Part shown: positions 1 to 7,921 of the stretch, in pieces
Position numbering within the stretch: the stretch's first letter is position 1
Layout of the letters: each line of letters opens with the position of its first letter
Assembly (NCBI GenBank): GCA_027600665.1
Contig: JADGJL010000986.1
Location: 1 to 11,295 of the forward strand
DNA from: Irineochytrium annulatum
Taxonomy: Eukaryota; Chytridiomycota; Chytridiomycetes; Chytridiales; Chytridiaceae
DNA: 11,295 nucleotides
Direction: 5' to 3'
Notes under the pieces: model-generated
Seen by the model: only the letters and a program-made list of their open reading frames with translations
Told to the model about the DNA's origin: nothing
Databases searched by the model: none
Translations under genes and position numbers: made by a program

Positions 1-46
1 GCCCCCTCGTGTCAACGCCCCCCTACAACCCGCGCCCACCAAGCCA

Positions 47-2065
47 ATGGACGGGTCATCGGCCATTGACGGTCTGCCCATCGACGGCCTGCCCCAGACC
101 TTCGCCTCGTGGGCCTCACTCCTCGACGAGGCCAGCCCAACCGACGCGGACGTTCACCCGCTCTCCACCTCACAGCCTCAGACGCCAAACAGCTCGTCAT
201 CGTCGAATGACCCGGAGGCCCGATCGGTCGGGAAATTTCACGCTGATGGATTCGGGGATGATGTCGGGATGCATGCCGGCTTCACGTCCTTGTTGATGGA
301 TGGTTCGTGCATGCAGTCATGCAATTCCGTTCCTTGCTAGCTCTTTACTGACATGGCTCTCAACAGCAGGCGTATCCCTGTTCGACATCTCGCCCGTCCG
401 TTCGTCCTCGTCCTCGATCTCAGAGGGAAGATCCGACGAGTCGGCCATGGCGCCCCTGGACCCGTTGTCGATCGAGCCCCTGGAACCGTTAGAGGATTTT
501 GAGGAAGACGTCGAGGACGAGCACTTCAACACTAGCGAGCAGCAGCGCGGCGTCATGCACAGGATCAAGGACGAGCCCATTGACCTTCTTACGACCCTCG
601 CTACACTCCCGGACCTCCCCTCCTCACCCATTGCACCTGCCGCCGAGCCCCTTTCTACCCAGAAGCTCCCGGCGTTGATCCAGCCGCGCAAGAGGAGACG
701 CAAGACGAGCCCGAGCGAGGAGAAGGATCAGCAGGCGCAGGGGCCTCCGAGGCTTTTCAAGTGCAGCTTTGAGGGCTGTGATGGTGACTTTACCTGCCTC
801 GGGCATCTTATCAGGCATGAGAGGATTCATACCGGCGTAAGGCCGTTCAGGTGTGCTTTGGAAGGTTGTTCGATGGTAAGTTTGTCAAGCCTTTGTGCGT
901 GCATTGCCTTTTCTGATGTTGATTGTCCCACTAGACCTTCACAAGGGCCGATACGGCGACGAAGCACTCCCGGGGTCACATCCGCAAGCTCAAGCTTGCC
1001 GGCCAGCCTTGTCCGTTTAACGAGACCGACGAGCTTGATGTGTACATCGTCCCTCCTTCGCCGAAACCGACCAAGACGTCCCGTCTTCTCCCTCCAACCG
1101 CGGCCCCTCCGTCAAACGCCATCACCGACACAGCCTCGGCGCCCACCGCCAAGCGCCCCAAACTTGCTAACCGCCGCGCCCGCAACGCCCCGACGCAACC
1201 ACCTGCAACTATTAACTCTGCCCTCCGCGCCTTCGAGCGCCTCGCCTCGTCCGACCCCTCAAAATCATTATCCCCGGCACAACGTCTACCATCTCCAGCC
1301 TCCGCCGGCCTCCCGACGCCAGCGACGGCATCCAACCCCGACGCCAAGTGGATCTCCGTCATGAACGCCCTCTCCGCCGGTGAACCTTTACCCGCGACCG
1401 CCGCAGCAGCACCACCCGCCTCTGCTCTCCCTCCACACCTCCTCTCACACCCGCCCATGTATGACCCGGCAACCGGAGCAGTCATGTACGACCCCGCGAT
1501 GTACCCGCCCCAGTACATGTACATGCATCCGGGCCACCCTGCGGCGCAGCCTTACATGTACCCGGCACACCCCTACTCTCACCCCCAGCCGCACCCGCAC
1601 CACCCGCACCCTCACGCCGCCCAGCCCCAGGCGTACATGACGGACGATGGCGCCGTGGTCGGGTACTACCTCCACCCGTCGTACGACTACGCGACCGCTC
1701 CACCGCCGCTGCAGCACTGGGGTTACCCTGGCGCCGTGCCCTCGCCGTACTACCCTGCCCCGCCTACGATCTCGGCGGCCACCGCGGCGGCCGCGGCTGC
1801 GGCGGCGACAACGACCCCGAGCCCGCCACAGATGCCGAGGCCGAGCTTGTTGGCGACGCCAGCGCCGTCGGCGCCGAGCACGCCGAGGGGGGTCAGGGAT
1901 AGTGTGGCTGCCGTTGTGGAGGCGAGCGAGAGGATCAGGAAGGAACGGTGTAGGGTTGAGCAGGGGGCTTGGCTGATGAGCCCGCCGATGGAGATGAGCC
2001 AGAGCGCGGCAGGGAAGAGGGAGAGGGAGGGGGTTGAGAAGGTTTTATTTGGGGAAGGCGTTTGA
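47..2065 (+). CDS. C2H2 zinc-finger transcription factor (three exons)
   Basis: The spliced model is 47-302, 370-875, 935-2065, giving 630 aa. The first intron is phase 1 and the second phase 0, and the reading frame is kept across both joins. Two adjacent classical fingers are seen: Cys217, Cys222, His235, His239 and Cys247, Cys252, His265, His269, both C-x4-C-x12-H-x3-H, joined by a TGVRPF linker close to the usual TGEKPF. A basic stretch PRKRRRKTS (about 191-199) is a likely nuclear localisation signal. The N-terminal 190 residues are acidic and Ser-rich. The C-terminal half is Pro/Ala-rich with a Tyr-, Pro- and His-rich block and a run of alanines, so it is probably disordered and could be an activation region. 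The role as a sequence-specific nuclear DNA-binding regulator is inferred from the fingers; targets are unknown. The ATG at 47 has A at -3 and G at +4, but the frame is open to the window edge, so the true start could lie upstream. Confidence 0.88.
303..369 (+). other. Intron 1 of the zinc-finger gene
   Basis: A 67-bp intron starts with GTTCGT and ends in CAGCAG. The branch site may be CTGAC at 349-353. Without its removal the upstream frame stops at 340. The two AGs at the 3' end (365-366 and 368-369) both keep the frame, so this is a NAGNAG tandem acceptor that would include or omit one residue. Confidence 0.75.
876..934 (+). other. Intron 2, interrupting zinc finger 2
   Basis: A 59-bp phase-0 intron with donor GTAAGT and acceptor CACTAG. 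It falls between the cysteine pair and the histidine pair of finger 2. Splicing gives the perfect continuation TFTRADTATKHSRGH, so the finger itself proves the join. Retention would shift the frame and end translation at 1364. Confidence 0.9.
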
Positions 2066-3060
2066 GACGGTTGCGTAGGCCCGCATTGTAAAAGGGTCAT
2101 TTTTTCTGAAAGACTTGTTGAGTATTGAGAATCTGTTCTGGTCTGTATGAGTGAGGGGCTATGCTGTGTGCATTTTCTGGTAACTTCCTTTTCCATTGCC
2201 TTTCGTTGTTTTTCATTTTACTGGACGCTATCTGAACTTAATCCGTATTTGTACTTCCTTATCAAATATGTTCTTGGTTCTTATTTAAGTGTCGAGACCG
2301 CATTGTATCTTTATGGCTTTACCGCATGCTGTTTTTTTCATTGATTGTTTTTTCTTTGAGTGTCGAGTCTTTGTCACACTTTCGACAGTATTTTTGCATC
2401 TTCATCATCTCTATACCTTCCTATTTTTATTTTGGTCGTCGTGTTTTTAACACCGCGCACCTTCCTGCTTTATGAACAGTTATACTTTTACCGCCCCGCC
2501 TTCCCCCCAGCGTTGACATTAACGCTGTACCTGAACATCTTCCATCTACATCCCTTCCCTTTCTCTATTTAATAATGCACCATATGTATCTCTCTCTTCT
2601 TTTTGTTAGATGTCGTCTTACAGATGCCGGTTACCTCAGTTCGAAAGATCTTTTAAGTTCTTTGGGTTCTGTTTTTGTCCCCTTTTGCCTTTTTCCCTTT
2701 GGTTGTATCTAGGATGTCTTGTGTAGATATCTATCGCATGTCGTCGGGCTTTCTTTACTCTATCTTTATTACACGCGGGTCCGATGCGGCCCAAAACACT
2801 TCCCTACTCTTAACATACTCCTGTTCTCTCTAATCCTGTCTTGTTTTACCCCTTTACGGGGCCGGTGCAAGTAACTCTACTAAGTTCATCTCTCTCTTGT
2901 CCCCGTCTGCTTGTAATAATCTCTATTCTCCTCTCTTTCTTCGTAAAACTTCTGTGCTTTTTTTTGGTGTGGCTTACCGTTCATTCCTTTTCTTACACAC
3001 GTGAGGCCGGCCCGCTGGCTGGCTCATCGGCTGCGCTGCACTTTTACTTTTCCTTACACG
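2066..3060. other. Pyrimidine-rich intergenic stretch downstream of the zinc-finger gene
   Basis: About 1 kb with no supported gene. The + strand is strongly biased to T and C, with many CTCTCT and TTTT runs. The short open frames here are hydrophobic simply because of this bias and have no other support. The first few hundred bases should hold the 3' UTR and polyadenylation region of the zinc-finger gene. AGTGTCGAG occurs twice, near 2288 and 2359. I see no RNA gene. Confidence 0.6.
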
Positions 3061-3274
3061 AAACTACATAACGACGGGGATGACTTTTGTAAAGAGTTCT
3101 GTATTTGAGCATCTTAAGTTAAAAACATGTTTTTCTCCTCGACTTCGTGTACTAAACGAAGTGCAATCTTTGAGAGCAGCCACAATATCTGGCTCTTCCT
3201 CTCCTGGCGCCGAACGGCAGGCCCTGGTTGTTGGGTGTCGGTGCAGGGTGCTTGACAGCCCCCACTCGCGAGGC

Positions 3275-3300
3275 AAGGGGTGCTTGACTTCCCACCCCTT
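3275..3300. repeat. Short inverted repeat
   Basis: AAGGGGTG at 3275-3282 is perfectly complementary to CACCCCTT at 3293-3300, with a 10-base spacer. It could form a small hairpin or be a palindromic protein-binding site. No function is known, and an 8-bp stem can arise by chance. Confidence 0.4.
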
Positions 3301-3408
3301 TGGTCTGTTACTCGCCGCCGACCGCGAATACCACGCTCCGCGCCTGGCCTGCATGGAAGTTGCAACCACGACCAAGGGTTAGCGGAGCAGGTTGACGAAC
3401 CAAGAAGG

Positions 3409-3414
3409 TATAAA
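3409..3414 (+). promoter_or_regulatory. TATA-like element (TATAAA)
   Basis: TATAAA lies 72 bp before a pyrimidine-rich tract that runs directly into an ATG at 3486. This layout resembles a fungal core promoter. The frame from 3486 is only MKIHFFNS before a stop, so the element has no clear coding target. It may be chance. Confidence 0.3.
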
Positions 3415-3630
3415 TGGTCTTCTAACCACCTTTCTTCGTTACTACCTGTGTACCGCCGCCTTCTTCTTCTTTTTTTTTTTTAGAGATGAAGATCCACTTT
3501 TTCAATAGCTAAATTCATGTATGTCGAAGCGACTATCTGTTCCCGGCTTACTGTATTGATAAAGTACATAATAATGTGGTCGACACTAACTCCTCAGGTA
3601 AGGAGCCTCTCATCGTCTCCAACCCAATGC

Positions 3631-4871
3631 TCAAACGGCGTCCGTCACCGCCCTGACGGTCTTTACAACGGGACCCTTAAAACTCATCACAAGCGTCCGT
3701 GGCTTAGCAACCCCATCTCCCCCGCTTCCGCCGTCCACAACGCACCCGTCGCATTCGAACGGCTTTGAACCAACCACATCGCCGACGAGCCAGTGCGCCG
3801 ACGCGACCCTGATCCACTCGCACGCCTCCGACGCCAGGATGGCGTATGGGTGAAAAGATGGGAAGAGGAGAAGCAGGGCCAGTTTGGCGCTGGGCGCAAT
3901 GTAGCACAGCGGGGCGGCCCGCGCGTCGCAGCTGAAGACGTGACAGAGCTTTCTGATAGCGGGCCAAGTCCGCGCGCGCGCAGCGGTCGTGAGGGTGGTG
4001 TACATGTTGTACAGCAGGAAACTTGCGAGGAGTTGAGCAGAAAATGTCTGTGCATCCCACTTGTTAGCTTCGGAGCAGAAGTACGGGGCAACCTACATCC
4101 AAGGCCAGGATTATTGGCTGGATGGTTGAATCGAGCGAGTTAATACAGCCTTCCGGGGCGCGAAGCTGGACTACCGTCTAAGGAAAACTCAGCGTCAGTG
4201 CAGTAACAGGCGACCTACAGATCCTTACCTTGCCGAACGGAAGTGCTACAGCCGTGCAGGTCAACGCCACTATCCCGGCCATCCACACCAACAAGGACTT
4301 GCTTTTAAATACCACCTGTCCCAATAAGCATGGTCAGGACAGCACATACAGCACCTCGGCATCATATTTACTCACCCCCACACGCGCGAGCAGTATCCCG
4401 CACACCGCCATCGCCACACAGGCCGACAACGCTCCGACGGCTCTCGCTCTAAACGCGCAAGTCGTCGCATCCCGCGCAGGTGACGCGTTGAACACGACGA
4501 CGAGGATCGTCCGCGCGAGGAAAAGAAGCAGCTGAAGCGCGTCGGCGACGAGGAGCGCTGTCGGCCCGCGGACGGCGCGCGTCACAGCCTTTAAAAGGAA
4601 GCAGGACGTGGAGCCGAGGAAAAGGCCCTATTGCTGGAGGTTAGTAATAGCGCAGCGTAGTTGCTGGCAAGAGGGGGCGTGCCTGCAGGAATAAAAGAGC
4701 TGAGAGGTTGATCAGGGCGCGGAGGTGCTCGGCCAGGTCGGGTGCGGGCACAGGGTCCGGCGTCAGCGCGGACGCCTCCGAGGACGCGGCCGGCCAGACT
4801 GCGGCTGCGAGCACCGCGATGGCGGTGGCGTTCGCCGGGAGGATGGGAGGGACCGTGGGTGACGCGTCCAT
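3631..4871 (-). CDS. Polytopic membrane protein, 341 aa, five exons
   Basis: Exons on the minus strand are 4871-4683, 4627-4376, 4315-4229, 4177-4097 and 4047-3631. All joins are phase 0 and give 341 aa. Introns 2-4 are canonical: GTGAGT, GTAAGG and GTAGGT donors, CTGAC or CTAAC branch sites, and CAG or TAG acceptors. Hydrophobic segments lie at about 14-32 (weak), 51-75, 86-109, 126-144, 154-174, 196-221 and 257-275, with a further amphipathic stretch to 296. This suggests six or seven membrane spans and a roughly 45-residue tail. Exon ends fall within or beside these segments, and removing the introns joins hydrophobic sequence smoothly; that is the main support for the model. The chosen ATG is followed by a polar N-terminus containing a possible NAT glycosylation site. 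I do not recognise the family. A seven-span receptor-like or transporter-like protein is possible, but no signature motif is visible. It is divergently arranged with the F-box gene. Confidence 0.72.
4628..4682 (-). other. Probable GC-AG intron (first intron of the membrane-protein gene)
   Basis: A 55-bp phase-0 intron reads CAG|GCACGC at the donor, with an excellent branch site TTACTAAC and acceptor AATAG. No GT is available between the last clearly coding residue (LLFLQ) and the branch site. The unspliced frame stops at the TAA inside the branch sequence. Splicing joins LLFLQ to GLFLGS and keeps a hydrophobic segment intact. Confidence 0.6.
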
Positions 4872-5078
4872 GCCTGGCAGGATCAAACAATGGATCTGCG
4901 TGCTGGGCCACCGACGCCGTTCCAACCTGGACCGGGACGCGGCGGCCCAACACCTGCGCCGCCGGCAACCCTGTTGACCTGTCTGCTGGCAGTTGGCATC
5001 GTCGTGAATGCCAGCTTGCCACCATAGTGTTTGTCTGTTGGGACCCAATTTCCAACCGTGTGGATTGATTCCTCCACA
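4872..5078. promoter_or_regulatory. Shared divergent promoter region
   Basis: These 207 bp separate the start codons of the membrane-protein gene (-) and the F-box gene (+), so both promoters must lie here or overlap the genes. An imperfect inverted repeat spans 4987-5021, with the core GGCAT...ATGCC around an 8-base spacer. A CCAAT pentamer lies at 5045-5049. No TATA box is obvious. That the region is regulatory is inferred from position. Confidence 0.5.
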
Positions 5079-6647
5079 ATGTGCGAGGGCCTATCCGACG
5101 ACGTGGTCCGCCTCATCGTCCGACACCTCGCGCCAGAAAGGGACCCCGTCCTCGGCCGCCCCGCGCTCCTGAGCTGCCTGCGAGCCAGTCGCCGCCTCTT
5201 CCTCCACGCGGCGCCGGTCCTTTGGGCGACGGCCGAGCTCAAAGTTGATGGATCGATTCGCCGGAGGAACGCGGGCAGCATCCTGTCGAACCCGGAGCTG
5301 AACGTGGACGGGTCAATTCGATGGAAGCCGCTGGCTTGTGAGCGGCCGACGCCGAGGTGGTACTGCGACGAGATCCGGGCCATCAACGACAAAGACAGGG
5401 ACGATGGGTGTGACGGGGGTATGGCATGGCGGTGGAAAGCGTACCTGATGTCCGTGAGGATGCTCGTTGTCACTGTGAAGCCCGGGTCGACGACGGACAA
5501 GGTGTTGGATCCGGCGCTATTTGAACCGTGGTTGGGGAAACTCGACGATATCACTGTCGAGTCAACGTTAGGCGCGCCGAGTCGGGAGGACGCATGGGAG
5601 GCGTGGCTGGGCGAACGTTGGGCCGCCGGGAACGTGCCGCAGACGATCAAGCTTGTCGAGACGCCAATAAAGCTCGCCCAAGAGCTGGCGAGCCACAGGG
5701 CCGTCGCGAACGTCTGGGTGGTCCTCGAGACAGATGAGCCGTGTGATGGTGATCAGACATACTTTCAGGCGCTCGTGTGCTCGATTAAGCACGGGCTCCA
5801 GAGCTTTCAGATCGGCCCGAGCTATGACATGAACCAGCCGCGGGGAAAAAAGGACGACACTTCTATTCAATCACTCTCGCTGTCTTCTTTAAAAGAGTAC
5901 TCAGCTACGCATTTAAACGACTTCGGTGGTGCGGATCTAACGATACTCAACATGCAGCAGCCCATACCCGAGGAAATCCCGGTGATCGCCCTCACGCTGT
6001 GGTATCAAACCGTTAACCTGCAGGACCTGAAGATTTCGGCGCACAGCAAATCCCTACGTTCCTTTTCCATGCGTGATCTGCAGCACGTTTCGGACGACGA
6101 TGGCATAGAAGAAATCATCCAACTGCAGAATCTCGAAATTTTGATGTTTCAGTTCATCGAGAGCTGGAAAAAGCGGTTCATGCAGTCGCTCTTTACCAAT
6201 ACGCTGCCGAGGATGACCAACCTACGCCATCTGTACCTTCACATCAACGGTGTCTGCTATTTCGACGTAATTTCTTGTCTGCAGCAACTCACCCTCCTCG
6301 AGAGTCTATCCCTGAGCCTTAAAACACCTCGCGACATCGACTTCGACCAACTCGTGAAGTATTTGCATCGTCTCGAAAGCCTGATCCTCGTCTGTGAGAA
6401 TCCGGGGCGGTGCAAGGTCGGGCTCTGGCAGCAGATCAAGCGCCTGAAGACTAGCCACGTCAGGCTCCTTGTCGACAAGGACATCCTGATATCCCCGGGC
6501 GTGCCCAACCTCGAATATCTAGTAGTGTTCGGGACCTCGCCGATCGTCATCACCTCGGATGGTCGTAATTTCACTAAGGAGTTAGAGGGGATGCTTTCGG
6601 ACAAAGAGATTGCACCTCGGCTAGCGCTTTTGAGGTTGGGGAAGTGA
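5079..6647 (+). CDS. F-box protein with leucine-rich C-terminal region
   Basis: A single exon encodes 522 aa. Residues about 5-51 form an F-box-like motif: LSDDVVRLIVRHL, then a conserved-looking helix with LLSCLRASRRLF and a terminal VLWATAEL. The F-box binds Skp1 and places a substrate receptor in an SCF ubiquitin ligase. The C-terminal half has repeated leucine-rich stretches (for example LRHLYLH, LLESLSLSLK, LESLILV, LEYLVVF) that look like degenerate LRRs and would be the substrate-binding part. The ATG at 5079 has A at -3 and directly precedes the F-box; upstream sequence in the same frame has no ATG. A 20-residue-period repeat lies just after the F-box (ELKVDGSIR at 53, ELNVDGSIR at 73). 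Such genes are numerous in basidiomycetes, so the substrate cannot be guessed. Confidence 0.85.
   Translation: MCEGLSDDVVRLIVRHLAPERDPVLGRPALLSCLRASRRLFLHAAPVLWATAELKVDGSIRRRNAGSILSNPELNVDGSIRWKPLACERPTPRWYCDEIRAINDKDRDDGCDGGMAWRWKAYLMSVRMLVVTVKPGSTTDKVLDPALFEPWLGKLDDITVESTLGAPSREDAWEAWLGERWAAGNVPQTIKLVETPIKLAQELASHRAVANVWVVLETDEPCDGDQTYFQALVCSIKHGLQSFQIGPSYDMNQPRGKKDDTSIQSLSLSSLKEYSATHLNDFGGADLTILNMQQPIPEEIPVIALTLWYQTVNLQDLKISAHSKSLRSFSMRDLQHVSDDDGIEEIIQLQNLEILMFQFIESWKKRFMQSLFTNTLPRMTNLRHLYLHINGVCYFDVISCLQQLTLLESLSLSLKTPRDIDFDQLVKYLHRLESLILVCENPGRCKVGLWQQIKRLKTSHVRLLVDKDILISPGVPNLEYLVVFGTSPIVITSDGRNFTKELEGMLSDKEIAPRLALLRLGK
5235..5321 (+). repeat. Internal 60-bp-period repeat in the F-box gene
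   Basis: Two near-copies of a nine-codon unit (5235-5261 and 5295-5321) encode ELKVDGSIR and ELNVDGSIR. The DNA of the two units differs at several third positions, so the duplication is not very recent. Confidence 0.6.
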
Positions 6648-7309
6648 ACTGAGCTCAAGTGGTAGAGATCGACTGTCAATATGTTTGCATGATTGTGGGG
6701 TTTTGGGTATCTTGGATGTTTGGAGACGCATCAATAGCTTTCTAAAAGTATCATTCTTATCTACTTCACAACATCCTTTGCACTGAAGTCGTCTTCGAGC
6801 GGCCCGAGAGTTATGGATGTCACTACCCCATGGATGCCAGCATGGTTTGGTAGGAACTGTTGAGCAACGGTAACATAACAGGATAAGGATGATTACGGCA
6901 CAGAATGTTCAAGCACACACGAAGAGCGGAATAGTTGGAAAAAAAAAAGTCGATTAATCACACGCTCGCATATTTGGGCTCATTTCTTATTCGTTTGCAT
7001 TCATGGATTTAAGAAAGATACAGGGCAGGAAAAGGAAAACGGGTCAAAACAAGGTCATGGAATTCAAGGGAAACTGCAACGTCGTTGATTTAGAGTAGGT
7101 CAGGAGAGAAGATAATGGCCATAGGAAGGATGGGATGGAAGACAGGGAGGAAAGAGTAATTAAGCAAACATGAAAAAAAAAAAAAAACTCGTTCTGGGGT
7201 AAATGGTGCCTCAAACTAATCACGACTTGAAAGGGACAAGATGACGGGCAAAGAGAAGCAAAACAACAAGGAAAGGAATGGAAAACAGGAAATCAAACAC
7301 TTCGAACGG
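6648..7309. other. Convergent intergenic region
   Basis: This region lies between the 3' ends of the F-box gene (+) and the cysteine-containing fragment (-). It contains A runs at 6939-6948 (10) and 7173-7187 (15). From about 6880 to 7300 the + strand is purine-rich, so the minus strand is pyrimidine-rich, as expected of the 3' region of a minus-strand gene here. No gene or RNA is seen. Confidence 0.5.
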
Positions 7310-7678
7310 TCATCGCACGTCAACATGCTGTCGTCCCGGTCGAAGGTCTGGCCCTTCCGACTGCCCGAACAGTTTGAACTGTCCGTGCCGTTGTTCCTTC
7401 ATCACCTTGTACTCCGACGCGGCCGGCGCTGGGATCGTTGCCGCCGTCATCGTGCCGTTGCAGGGGCTCTGCTGCTTCTCAGTCCACCATCCAACGACAT
7501 TCGTTCCGGCCTCGCAATTCATCAGCACCCACTTGCCTGAAGGAAAGAGAGTAGAGCAACAAAAGGACACACCGAAAAAAAAAAGGAGGAAAGTAGAATA
7601 AATACCACGGTCGCAGCTGAAGAATACGGAGCTGTCCTTTGATTCGCAAGCATGGTTTTGACCTTGGGAGTTGTTGCG
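7310..7678 (-). CDS. 3' part of a cysteine-containing gene, possibly chitin-binding-like; 5' end unresolved
   Basis: Two exons are proposed on the minus strand, 7678-7606 and 7536-7310, joined over a 69-bp intron (donor GTATTT, acceptor TTCAG, pyrimidine-rich). Splicing gives SCDRGKWVLMNC followed by EAGTNVVGWW, a pattern of evenly spaced Cys with G-K-W-V and G-T. That pattern resembles small secreted chitin-binding modules such as CBM19, though the Cys normally following G-T is absent. The remaining 40 residues are polar and basic. A stop at 7681-7679 lies in frame immediately before the first exon, and I found no upstream ATG with a signal peptide that can be spliced in. It may therefore be a decayed gene, or its first exon was missed. 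The family likeness is weak. Confidence 0.4.
   Translation of the reverse strand, partial: RNNSQGQNHACESKDSSVFFSCDRGIYSTFLLFFFGVSFCCSTLFPSGKWVLMNCEAGTNVVGWWTEKQQSPCNGTMTAATIPAPAASEYKVMKEQRHGQFKLFGQSEGPDLRPGRQHVDVR
7537..7605 (-). other. Proposed intron of the cysteine-containing gene
   Basis: A 69-bp phase-1 intron. It starts GTATTT, contains a run of 10 T (7575-7584 on the opposite strand as A), and ends CCTTCAG. No CTRAC branch site is clear. Without splicing the frame is also open, so the intron is supported mainly by the better Cys spacing of the joined protein. Confidence 0.4.
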
Positions 7679-7921
7679 CTAGCCGGAGCGCGAGAGAAAT
7701 TTGATTTACTTAAAAGTGAGGGCGAAGATGTTTGCTTTAACGTTTGGGCTGAGCCGTTGAAAAGAAGAGATGGAGCTAGGTATATCGGATTTTTTACTTC
7801 ATCGTAATTTGGGGCTAAGTCGCCCAATGATAAGGCTTGGGCGCAACGATTATTTTTACTTTCTTTTGCTTTCGTACTTCAGATTACAGTTTCGTTAATG
7901 TGTTCAGATATGAAAAAATAA
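7679..7921. other. Gap between the cysteine-containing fragment and the duplicated unit
   Basis: AT-rich sequence. It holds a 51-codon frame on the + strand (7652-7807), discussed as a finding, but no gene that I can support. It should contain the 3' UTR of the broken paralogue and any 5' end of the cysteine-containing gene. Confidence 0.35.

Larger units (their letters stand above)
3061..3630. other. Intergenic region with a GC-rich island and TATA-like element
   Basis: No gene is supported here. A GC-rich island at about 3190-3390 sits inside AT-rich DNA. It carries an 11-bp direct repeat (GGGTGCTTGAC, 3246-3256 and 3278-3288) and a short inverted repeat (3275-3282 with 3293-3300). It is followed by a TATA-like site, a CT-rich tract with 12 T, and a nine-codon frame (including stop) starting at 3486. 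The end near 3600-3630 should be the 3' UTR of the membrane-protein gene on the minus strand. Confidence 0.5.

Noticed and set aside
1445..1717. Arg-rich frames on both strands inside the zinc-finger gene's third exon
   Set aside because: These are shadows of the Pro/His/Ala-rich, GC-rich coding sequence. The true frame is fixed by the zinc finger across intron 2.
2360..2572. Hydrophobic 70-codon frame that looks like a membrane peptide
   Set aside because: It lies in pyrimidine-rich DNA, where any frame encodes Leu, Ser, Phe and Pro. It has no partner, domain or splice context.
2630..2660. TTCGAAA sequence resembling a tRNA T-loop
   Set aside because: The surrounding bases do not form the GG...CC T-stem, and no D-arm, anticodon arm or acceptor stem fits around it.
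4883..5650. 255-codon minus-strand frame overlapping the F-box gene
   Set aside because: It is the mirror of the F-box coding strand, which has a recognisable F-box and a good start codon. The minus frame has no domain and runs into the promoter.
7173..7187. Run of 15 A, considered as a retroposed poly(A) tail
   Set aside because: There is no adjacent retroelement sequence or target-site duplication, and similar A/T runs occur elsewhere in the spacers.
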